From Syntrophaceae bacterium UBA7544 (GTDB lineage: Bacteria; Desulfobacterota; Syntrophia; Syntrophales; Smithellaceae): a stretch of 22,682 nt of DNA. The stretch is from positions 1 through 22,682 of the forward strand of contig DLME01000264.1 of the NCBI GenBank assembly GCA_002479215.1, in the 5' to 3' direction. This document shows, one piece after another, positions 15,180 to 21,662 of this stretch. Position numbers and translations under genes: made by a program. The number at the start of each line of letters is the position of its first letter. The stretch's first letter is position 1. The notes under the pieces were generated by a model. That model was given only the letters and a program-made list of their open reading frames with translations, was not told the origin of the DNA and did not search any database.

Positions 15180-17465
15180 TTACCGGTCAGTAACTGTATC
15201 ATTTACAGCGTTGTTTCCGTAGTTTACCAGGCAGTTACCATTACCGCCGTTGGCAACTATATCGGCGTTCATCGCGGCCGTGTAGTTAATTGAACCCAGC
15301 GCAGTGGCGCAAGTAGTATCGGTTGCGCTATACCTGGTTACTGTACCGCCCGAAGCTAGTGTGGCTGTAATTTGATTGCCGCTAGATACTCGAGTGCATG
15401 TTGACCCGGTAGCTTTAAAGTAAAGCCTACTACCAGTATTGTTATACACTGAATAATTCTGGCAGCCGACATAGAAGGTAGTCGAGCAATTATTGCTGCC
15501 GCTGGCATTGGTGACCGTCAGCGTGTCGGTTATCGCTCCGGCAGTGGTCTGGGCTGCCGTGGTACAGGAGCCGCCGTTGGAATTGGTAAAGTTGGTGCAG
15601 CCTCCGAGAAGCGTACCCGCGAAGGTGCCATTAGCCGGACCGTTGGCAATAGTCCAGGTCAGGGTGTTAGTGCCGCCATTAGGCACTATATTCGAACCTG
15701 CCGCAAGTGTACAGGTCGGCAGACCAACAGCCTGAGTCACCGTGAAGGTTTGACCACCGATAATAATGTGGCCGGTCCTTGCTGGTCCGGTATCGGCAGC
15801 AACATTATAGGTCACCGTGCCGAAACTGGTTCCGCTTGCACCGCCGGTAACTGTAAGCCAGGTGGTACTATCGCTCACCGCCGTCCAGGTGCAACCTGTT
15901 GCTGCCGTTACCGCCACAGTTTGTCCGGTGGCGCCACCATAAGCAACCGCCAGACTGGTCGGGGTGATGGCATAAGTACAAGCGCCGGTACAGACGCCGC
16001 CCGAGAGCTGCGGGAAAAAGACGCCCAAATTGCTTATCTGGACGTTCTGGCTGGCGGCGCCCGTCGCTTCAGTAAATCCGAAATATATCTGGTTCAGGGC
16101 GGTATGATTCGCTGCGGAAAGCGTGACTGTCCGGCTGATTTGAGGCAAGGAGGCGGTGAAAGGATTGGTAACATCATTGAAGCCTGTTGGAATGGTGTCG
16201 GAATCCCGGTAAATCCAGGCGTTAATTTGATAAAGGCCATTGCCCGATCCGTCCCCGGCGGTAGCCTTGGAGATTTCGAGGCGGAAGCTGTATATGTGGC
16301 CGTCTTCCATCCAGTTGCAGGTGTTCGTCGGATTGGTCAGTGTCTTACAGGTAGTCTTGGCTCCTTCATAATAACCGCCCAATCCGGAGCCATTGCCGGT
16401 AGACGCTGAATTATAAGGATTATTTATAGTCCCATCGCCGGCCCCATGGATGTTGTCATCGAAGCTGGCCTGAGGATAACCGCTAGCAGTGGAGCCCGTA
16501 GCACAATTGCCCGCTAGATTGAGACCCCAAAACATCAGCGCCATATGGTTATTAGCACTGTCATTCCTGCCGCTGCTGCAACCGTTATATGTCTCGGTAC
16601 CGGCATTCGAATAGAAATCAAATTCAATCGCCATTTTCGGTGGTTGGAGGCCTTTCCCGTCGGATGTACCCGGGCCGGCATATCCCATTAACTCGCCCAT
16701 GTTGACGCCGGCCGGCGCGCCGCCTGAGCAATTCCGCGTATTGTTGAGAGCGTTGAGAACGGCAAAGGTAAACCCATCGCCAATGTTTGTGCTGCCGGAG
16801 GAATTATCTTCGTTAGCGGTAAACTGGAAATAGGCGCGCAGGCCGCAAGGGAAATAACAGGCTCCGGCGTTGCAGTTGCTGACGCTGCTGCTTCCCTGAT
16901 ACAGGATGACGCCGGAATTGCCGCCAACATTGCCGCCCAGAGTAATGGTGCCGGTGCTGGACACAGTAATGGCGCCTGCGGCGCTTTCAGTGGGTGAGAA
17001 AGCACCGGTTTGACCTGTGATAACTGGTCCCGGAGGGATTGGTGGGCAACTGCCATTACCGCCAGTGCAAATGCCGCCAATGCAAGTGCCGGTGCAAGTA
17101 CTGCCCCAATCTGCTGTCAGGTTATAAATAATTTGCCGCTGGGCTTCTAAAAAAGTACCGGCATTCACGATGCCAATGGAAGTGATGACGCTGTTGGCGA
17201 TGGAGATATTGAACTGATGATTTTGATCCGGCAGGGAAAAGTTTGTGACAGCTAGATTGGTGATACCCTGATTAATATATTTGTCAATCGCGTAACGGAC
17301 CCCGGCCTGCGCCAGTTGATAAGCCTGGTCGTTCTTATTAGATAAGAGACCGGTGAATGTGGAAGAGTTAGTCAGACTGTAAATCCCGGCGCCCAGGACG
17401 CCGATCACCAGCATGGCGACAATCACCATGATTATAATTGAACCTTTCCGGTTATATCTACGCAT
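15180..17465 (-). CDS. GspK/PilX-type tip prepilin with lectin-like and BACON-like domains
   Basis: This large (761-residue) last gene of a minor-pilin operon starts at ATG 17465, preceded by AGGGTGA; a GTG at 17474 in the same frame is less likely. A short basic leader ends at a Gly, then SIIIMVIVAMLVIGVLGAG forms the pilin helix. As in GspK and PilX, the usual Glu at mature position 5 is absent (Met instead). Numbered from the GTG, a PilX-like stalk runs to about 122 and a Cys-rich linker covers 127-143. An L-type-lectin-like beta domain covers about 155-490 (IGDGFTFAVL, MAIEFDFYSN, NNHMALMFWG, HIYSFRLEI, QIYFGFTEATG). A BACON-like domain covers 498-582 (CTWTAVSDSTTWLTVTGGAS, ending FTVTQ), followed by two Cys-containing beta segments to 764. 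It should sit at the tip of a pilus or pseudopilus and bind glycan; the ligand is unknown. Confidence 0.85.
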   Translation of the reverse strand: MRRYNRKGSIIIMVIVAMLVIGVLGAGIYSLTNSSTFTGLLSNKNDQAYQLAQAGVRYAIDKYINQGITNLAVTNFSLPDQNHQFNISIANSVITSIGIVNAGTFLEAQRQIIYNLTADWGSTCTGTCIGGICTGGNGSCPPIPPGPVITGQTGAFSPTESAAGAITVSSTGTITLGGNVGGNSGVILYQGSSSVSNCNAGACYFPCGLRAYFQFTANEDNSSGSTNIGDGFTFAVLNALNNTRNCSGGAPAGVNMGELMGYAGPGTSDGKGLQPPKMAIEFDFYSNAGTETYNGCSSGRNDSANNHMALMFWGLNLAGNCATGSTASGYPQASFDDNIHGAGDGTINNPYNSASTGNGSGLGGYYEGAKTTCKTLTNPTNTCNWMEDGHIYSFRLEISKATAGDGSGNGLYQINAWIYRDSDTIPTGFNDVTNPFTASLPQISRTVTLSAANHTALNQIYFGFTEATGAASQNVQISNLGVFFPQLSGGVCTGACTYAITPTSLAVAYGGATGQTVAVTAATGCTWTAVSDSTTWLTVTGGASGTSFGTVTYNVAADTGPARTGHIIIGGQTFTVTQAVGLPTCTLAAGSNIVPNGGTNTLTWTIANGPANGTFAGTLLGGCTNFTNSNGGSCTTAAQTTAGAITDTLTVTNASGSNNCSTTFYVGCQNYSVYNNTGSRLYFKATGSTCTRVSSGNQITATLASGGTVTRYSATDTTCATALGSINYTAAMNADIVANGGNGNCLVNYGNNAVNDTVTDR

Positions 17466-17475
17466 AAAATTCACC

Positions 17476-17988
17476 CTAATAATAAGACTCTTCTATTTTG
17501 GCGCTGTCGGCAAAGGTGGATATGATACCTCCCGCGCCCTGCAAATTTAAAGTTATGTCCACCCGGCGGATATTCGCCAACGTAGCTGTTGTCGCACCAG
17601 TGTTATCGAAATAACTGAGGAGAAAGGCATTAACAACATCGACCAATGTAATGCCATCAAATTGAATCTGCGTGCCGGCTTGAGCAATCGTATGACTGGC
17701 GGTTGTGTTGGTAACAGGATCAGTATAAGTATAACTGATAGATGTTGCCGTTGCCGCCGTTATTTTGTCCGTCTCGATGCGGATAGAGCCGATCTCTTTT
17801 ACCATTTTGGCCACAGCTACCTGACCCTTCAAAGAAATCTCGTTATTCTGCTGGGAAAAGACATAACCTTTGGTTATGGCTACGAGCAACATGCCGGCCA
17901 CAACGCCCATGATGCCGATCAACAGCAGGGATACAACCACTTCCATCAGGGTAAAGCCATTTTTATTACAGGCGGTGCGTCTGCGCAT
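17476..17988 (-). CDS. GspJ/PilW-like minor prepilin
   Basis: This 170-residue prepilin starts at ATG 17988, which has AGAGGA about nine bases upstream; an in-frame TTG at 18006 would add six residues and is unlikely. The leader MRRRTACNKNG is followed by FTLMEVVVSLLLIGIMG, with the prepilin peptidase site after G11 and the assembly Glu at E16 (mature position 5). The remainder alternates beta strands (ISYTYTDP, IRRVDITLNLQG) as in the J/PilW globular head but is short and has little Cys. Its TAG stands just before the start of the tip pilin gene. It should be processed by PilD and form the tip complex with the I- and K-type pilins encoded beside it. Confidence 0.85.
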   Translation of the reverse strand: MRRRTACNKNGFTLMEVVVSLLLIGIMGVVAGMLLVAITKGYVFSQQNNEISLKGQVAVAKMVKEIGSIRIETDKITAATATSISYTYTDPVTNTTASHTIAQAGTQIQFDGITLVDVVNAFLLSYFDNTGATTATLANIRRVDITLNLQGAGGIISTFADSAKIEESYY

Positions 17989-18002
17989 TTTTTTCTTTCC
18001 TC

Positions 18003-18713
18003 TCAACGTAGGACAAACAAGGTGGTCAGCGTCTCCCCTGTCCCGGCAGGGTTATCCGAGCGGAAGCCGATTGTTACCTTGAGATAACGTGGATAATCAA
18101 CTGGACAGGTTGTGATGGAAGTGCATGGCTGTTCAGTATTCGTAGCAAGTGTGATAAAATGATTATTAATGACTTGGTAACTGCCAAATGCGTTAGTATA
18201 ATTTTGTCCTTCCGCGCCAATGAGGCTCTGCAAATCTGTTGGACAAGTGAAGGTGCAGCCGCCATTTGTTTGGCAGCTGTTGCTTAGTAAGGGAGGCGCA
18301 CAAGTGCTGCTAAGTGTCCAGGTAATACTGCCATCGGTAGGGGTAGGGATGCCGCCAGTTGCTGTTTGCCAGGAGGCGGGTTGAGTTGCTCCGCTTGTTC
18401 CGCCGCCACTCACATACTGGAAACCCTTACCCCCCGACAGTGTTGGTGAAAGAATAATTGTTCCTTGTGGGTAATTTGTGCTTGCGCGCCAGTGGGGATA
18501 CATGGCGTATTGAACGGAAATTTTTTCCATAACCTGATTGAGGCTCAGAGATTTATTCAGGTTGGCTATGGGAACGCTGCTGCGGGTAAGGGATGGAAAC
18601 GATTTGCCCAAATAGGAAGCCATCATCGCGGCTACAATGGCCAGCACAACCACAGCAATGATAATCTCAATGAGGGTGAAGCCGCCTTTTGATCTCTTTG
18701 TCTTTAGTTTCAT
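18003..18713 (-). CDS. GspI/PilV-like minor prepilin with a sugar-binding-like insert
   Basis: This 236-residue prepilin has leader MKLKTKRSKGG, cleavage after G11, then FTLIEIIIAVVVLAIVAAMM with Glu at mature position 5. Residues 74-135 form an insert with WRASTNYPQGTIILSP, YVSGGGTSGATQPASW and a closing TDGSITWT. This is the pattern of small beta modules found in phage tail and carbohydrate-active proteins. The C-terminal part contains four or more Cys in PTDLQ/TSITTCPVDYPRYL segments, so disulfides are probable. The ATG overlaps the stop of the FimT-like gene (ATGA), and its own stop lies just before the J-type gene's Shine-Dalgarno sequence. At 236 residues it is longer than usual GspI (about 120-130), because of the insert and tail. 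Confidence 0.83.
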   Translation of the reverse strand: MKLKTKRSKGGFTLIEIIIAVVVLAIVAAMMASYLGKSFPSLTRSSVPIANLNKSLSLNQVMEKISVQYAMYPHWRASTNYPQGTIILSPTLSGGKGFQYVSGGGTSGATQPASWQTATGGIPTPTDGSITWTLSSTCAPPLLSNSCQTNGGCTFTCPTDLQSLIGAEGQNYTNAFGSYQVINNHFITLATNTEQPCTSITTCPVDYPRYLKVTIGFRSDNPAGTGETLTTLFVLR

Positions 18714-19180
18714 GGCATAAATCCGGTAGTTCCAGTTATAGTAAAAGTGATTATTTGCCCTCCCTGAGAGAGAGTAACCGGTATATTGGCTGCTCCGGGG
18801 TTGCCCCAGAAGTTATAGGTAACACTTGAGCCGGAGGCCGGAGCGGTTATGGTAACACCGGCAGACAAGGTATGCGTGGCGGAGCCGTCGGAAGGGAAAA
18901 AAATAGTCGCAGCGGCGCCGTTTGTTTGCAGGGTGTAGGTGCCGCCAGCAAAACTGATACCCCAGGTTGTCGTGGTGGCGGCATTATCAGTCAGTGCTCT
19001 GAACTGGGCAAAACGGAGATTGGATTGTAATATATCTCTTTCCGTGTATAGTTGGGTTCCTGCTAGTGTGAGGCGACTCACGGCGATTGCACTGACAATG
19101 CCAACTACGACCAATACGGCAATTATTTCGAGCAGGGTCATACCCCGGCTGTTTTTAGTTTTCTTCTTCAGAAAGTTCAT
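18710..19180 (-). CDS. GspH/FimT-like minor prepilin
   Basis: This 156-residue prepilin has leader MNFLKKKTKNSRG, cleavage after G13 and a mature N-terminus MTLLEIIAVLVVVGIVSAIA with E18 at mature position 5. The segment RDILQSNLRFAQFRALTDNA matches the amphipathic helix of GspH/FimT pseudopilins, followed by beta strands with alternating Thr and Ala. The head has no Cys. It is the first of four overlapping or abutting prepilin genes in H-I-J-K order, 31 bases after the membrane protein gene. By family it joins the minor pilin set that primes assembly of a type IV pilus or type II secretion pseudopilus; none of the motor, secretin or platform genes is in this window. Confidence 0.85.
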   Translation of the reverse strand: MNFLKKKTKNSRGMTLLEIIAVLVVVGIVSAIAVSRLTLAGTQLYTERDILQSNLRFAQFRALTDNAATTTTWGISFAGGTYTLQTNGAAATIFFPSDGSATHTLSAGVTITAPASGSSVTYNFWGNPGAANIPVTLSQGGQIITFTITGTTGFMP

Positions 19181-19211
19181 GGTTGCGCCGTTCCTTAATC
19201 ACGCCTTGCTG

Positions 19212-19844
19212 CTAAACTAATATTTTTATGCCGGGGCAGACGTCCCCCGAATTATCAATTCTGATATTATTGCCGCCGCAGATCAACGTCAGAAAAATAC
19301 CCGCGGCAACGGTGCCGCCGACTATGGTGGCGATAAATGGAATTAAAAGGAGAATCCGGTGGAATTGGATAAATAAAAGCACCCCATTGATGACCACGGC
19401 CTCGATGTAAATGAGAGTGGTAGCGCGCGCCACCCTGACGCCGGTTGCGGTGTTTTTCTTCAGCAGAAGTCCCCATAAACCCAGCCAGCAGGCCAGAAAT
19501 AACAGAAGCCATGGTTGCAGCAGGACGATAGGTGGAAGTAATGTTTTCGGGTTAATATTCTGGAAGCCGATAAGTAAGACAAAGGCGAAGGTCAGATGGG
19601 CGACCGCGACCAGCATAAAATATACAAACATTTCATTGTGGCTGGACTGGCCGCGCAAAGCCCGGGCCGGGTCCAGTGTAAATTCACGGCGCCGGGCAAG
19701 AAAATTTAACGCGCGTGCATAAAAGCCGGTTTCCGCGTGCATAACAGCCGCCATCACCCGTGGCGCGAAATCATCCGGCGGCTGGACCGGGGGGGTCTTC
19801 CGAATGATTTCTGTCAGTTCTTTAAAATCTTCTATTTGTTCCAT
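19212..19844 (-). CDS. Membrane protein with anti-sigma-like N-terminus, first gene of the pilin operon
   Basis: This protein is about 210 residues from ATG 19844; an in-frame TTG at 19853 would add three residues. The first 90 residues are hydrophilic, with PPDDFAPRVMAAV, a motif like that just before the membrane helix in some anti-sigma factors. Then come about four hydrophobic helices and a short polar tail with CPGIKILV. The family is not recognised with certainty. It begins the five-gene operon with the prepilins and lies on the far side of the operon from the ECF sigma gene at 14199. Pairing as sigma and anti-sigma is inference; a pilus-assembly accessory membrane protein is the main alternative. 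There is no zinc-binding HxxxCxxC motif. Confidence 0.7.
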   Translation of the reverse strand: MEQIEDFKELTEIIRKTPPVQPPDDFAPRVMAAVMHAETGFYARALNFLARRREFTLDPARALRGQSSHNEMFVYFMLVAVAHLTFAFVLLIGFQNINPKTLLPPIVLLQPWLLLFLACWLGLWGLLLKKNTATGVRVARATTLIYIEAVVINGVLLFIQFHRILLLIPFIATIVGGTVAAGIFLTLICGGNNIRIDNSGDVCPGIKILV

Positions 19845-19853
19845 GGCGTTCAA

Positions 19854-20318
19854 TTCTCTATGGTAATTCCAATTGTCATTGCGACTCTCAGTCGGCGTGG
19901 CAATCTATATATGATACGAAGCCTTAAAAAATCGCTTTATTCAAAGCAACATTACTGGTCTCTAAACTATATACAACCTCTGCCCCTAAAAAGTCACATA
20001 ATATTTGACAACCGTGGAGTATTATCCGGCGAATACCCTACTGTGAAGCATGATGTCTGTAAAAAGCTTAATTTGCACTTCATGACAATAGTTCAAGTTT
20101 TTTTCGAAATTACCAAAAAAATTAATAGACAAATAATAACCGACAGTGATAGTTGAAAAATAAAGTAAATTTAGTTAGAGAGCTTTGAATTTTGTCATTG
20201 GAGTCGGCGCTCACGGGGCGAGGATTCCAGTGAAAAATTAATAATTATTCAAAGGTCTCAGCTAATCGTCCGGCGATCATACAATTTGTTCAGAAATTCA
20301 AATTCTGGGGATTATTCT
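19854..20318. other. Divergent intergenic region between pilin operon and HD gene
   Basis: No convincing gene is present; an open + frame here has unlikely composition. It must carry promoters for both directions, but I could not pick a strong one. A fragment like the dispersed GTCATTGCGA...GGCGTGGCAATCT repeat lies at 19873-19906 and contains an imperfect hairpin (ATTGC/GCAAT, GAC/GTC). A second TTGTCATTG stands at 20192-20200. Confidence 0.4.
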
Positions 20319-21215
20319 ATGGTTGATGCAAAAGAGGTTTATTCGGAGCTACTGGACATTCGCGATAATAACGCGATTATCAAAGAAGTCAAATTTACCA
20401 CCTCCCTGATTAATCCCCAATTTGATTTTCGGTATTTGGATAAAGCTTTCCGCGATGTGGAAAAGCTGTTTCGCGGTCATTATCCGGGATTTCAAAAATG
20501 CAACACCGATTACCATGATTTAAGGCACACCATGCAGGTTGTGCTGGCCATGGCGCGTCTCCTGCACGGCGCTTATTTACAGGGGGTAAAATTTACGGAT
20601 AAGGAAATAAATCTGGGCTTAATCAGCGCGCTGATGCACGATACAGGCTATATTCAAACAGCTGACGATGATTCCGGAACCGGCGCCAAATACACTCTCG
20701 TGCACATCAAAAGAAGCATAATGTTTGTGCAGGATTATTACGCCCATGAAAACTATTTCCATGACGATTTGGACAATTTTAACGATATATTGAATTGCAC
20801 CGGCCTTAGTATAGACATTAAGAAAATTACTTTTTCCTCGGCCAATATCGAGATTATCGGCCAAATTCTCGGGACGGCGGACTTGCTGGGGCAGATGGCC
20901 GACCGGCTTTATCTGGAAAAACTGATCCCCCTTTTCCATGAATTTGACGAAGGCAAAGTTTCCGGATTTGATAGCGAACTTGATTTTTTGAAAAAAACGA
21001 CTAATTTTTATTATATCACCAAAACCCGCTTGGAGAAAGATTTGGGCAACGTCAACCGGCATATGGTTAATCATTTCCGGGAAAGATGGAACGTCGAAAG
21101 AAATCTTTATGCCGAAGCGATAGAAAAAAACATCAATTACCTGATCTTCATTTTAAAGACTAACGAGAAGAACATTAGTGTCTGCCTGCGCCGCAACGCT
21201 ATAACATTGCAGTAA
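20319..21215 (+). CDS. HD-domain metal-dependent phosphohydrolase
   Basis: This 298-residue soluble protein starts at ATG 20319, which has GGGGAT about eight bases upstream; the frame is open to a TTG at 20286, which is less likely. It shows an HD-type metal site: YHDLRH with H66 and H70, MHDTGY with H107 and D108, and LGTADLLGQMAD with D188. The HxxxH then HD pattern is closer to class I cyclic-nucleotide phosphodiesterases than to HD-GYP or RelA/SpoT proteins, and there is no GYP motif. The substrate is not deducible; a nucleotide or phosphate monoester or diester is likely. The gene is single, read away from the pilin operon and towards pepA, with no terminator-like T run after its stop. 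Confidence 0.85.
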   Translation: MVDAKEVYSELLDIRDNNAIIKEVKFTTSLINPQFDFRYLDKAFRDVEKLFRGHYPGFQKCNTDYHDLRHTMQVVLAMARLLHGAYLQGVKFTDKEINLGLISALMHDTGYIQTADDDSGTGAKYTLVHIKRSIMFVQDYYAHENYFHDDLDNFNDILNCTGLSIDIKKITFSSANIEIIGQILGTADLLGQMADRLYLEKLIPLFHEFDEGKVSGFDSELDFLKKTTNFYYITKTRLEKDLGNVNRHMVNHFRERWNVERNLYAEAIEKNINYLIFILKTNEKNISVCLRRNAITLQ

Positions 21216-21253
21216 ATCCCCCCATATTTCCTCGATTTTTCATTCGTGAAACT

Positions 21254-21498
21254 CCAATTTCGAAAGCGAAGCGCATCGAAATTGGCAAGTTGAACAATCC
21301 CGCTAAGCGGAGGGTAATGAGACCCAAATTCCGGAAACAGAATGTATCGGAATTCGTTAGCTGGATTATCCCTTATGAGCAGGGGGACAATATCCCATTC
21401 CTTGGGATGAAATTTGGGTCCAAAGCTTGCTTTGGGGTTCATACCCGTGAGCGCCGCCTGATCAGTGGAGCCCCCTCCGAGCAGGAGCCGGAGGCTCC
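21254..21498. repeat. Multi-stem structured repeat element
   Basis: Perfect or near-perfect stems occur in succession: 21254-21263 with 21276-21285 (10 bp); 21300-21310 (CCGCT-A-AGCGG); 21321-21330 with 21411-21420 (10 bp, enclosing others); 21327-21333 with 21348-21354 (7 bp, alternative to part of the previous one); 21392-21397 with 21403-21408 (6 bp); 21420-21426 with 21429-21435 (7 bp); 21312-21320 with 21439-21446 (8 bp, one bulge); and GGAG/CCTCCG pairing with CGGAGG/CTCC within 21467-21498. The nesting looks like a branched RNA or cruciform. It may be a dispersed repeat family or a non-coding RNA; the strand is undecided. Confidence 0.65.
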
Positions 21499-21499
21499 C
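21463..21499 (-). repeat. Dispersed hairpin repeat, copy 2 (inverted relative to 342-375)
   Basis: The reverse complement of this segment matches 342-375 at about 32 of 35 positions with one extra base, and similarity weakens but continues to about 21580. It forms the last stem of the structured region before pepA. Two diverged copies 21 kb apart in opposite orientation indicate a repeat family of this genome. Confidence 0.7.
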
Positions 21500-21576
21500 T
21501 AAAAAACAAGGCGACCTCCCGCGACTCACGGAGCTTTCCTATCGCGGCCGGAGCCGGTGGATTCCAAGTCGCGGGA

Positions 21577-21604
21577 TTGACTTTTTGGGGCTATATGTTA
21601 TCTT
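21577..21604 (+). promoter_or_regulatory. Candidate sigma-70 promoter for pepA
   Basis: TTGACT at 21577-21582 and TATCTT at 21599-21604 are separated by 16 bases and lie about 58 bases before the GTG of pepA. The -35 hexamer has one mismatch and the -10 has two. It lies at the edge of the repeat copy. Confidence 0.4.
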
Positions 21605-21662
21605 CCGCGCAGACATATTTGATAACTAAAACTTTTTAGGGAAACAAGACAGGAGGATCGAG

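Larger units (their letters stand above)
21216..21662. other. Repeat-rich structured intergenic region before pepA
   Basis: I accept no gene in these 447 bases. They contain a chain of inverted repeats (21254-21498) described separately, a second copy of the dispersed repeat (21463-21580) and the pepA promoter area. A minus-strand frame is open from 21529 into the HD gene, but it is made of repeat sequence. Confidence 0.6.

Noticed and set aside
15493-17080. Several open frames of 80-220 codons opposite to or overlapping the lectin pilin gene
   Set aside because: They arise from the GC-richer, Gly/Thr-repetitive codons of the real gene; their translations have no domain features.
19737-20156. 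139-codon + frame over the start of the pilin operon and its upstream region
   Set aside because: The first third is antisense to a real gene, the rest crosses a GTCATTG-type repeat, and there is no Shine-Dalgarno sequence or recognisable motif.
20205-20217. 13-base match CGGCGCTCACGGG, inverted at 21444-21456
   Set aside because: A few 13-base matches are expected by chance in a window of this size and the similarity does not extend.
21137-21529. 130-codon minus-strand frame (begins MSRGRSPCFLGS) across the structured repeat
   Set aside because: It runs through the hairpin repeats and into the 3' end of the HD gene. The inverted-repeat structure explains the sequence better than a protein, though such frames are often annotated as hypothetical proteins.
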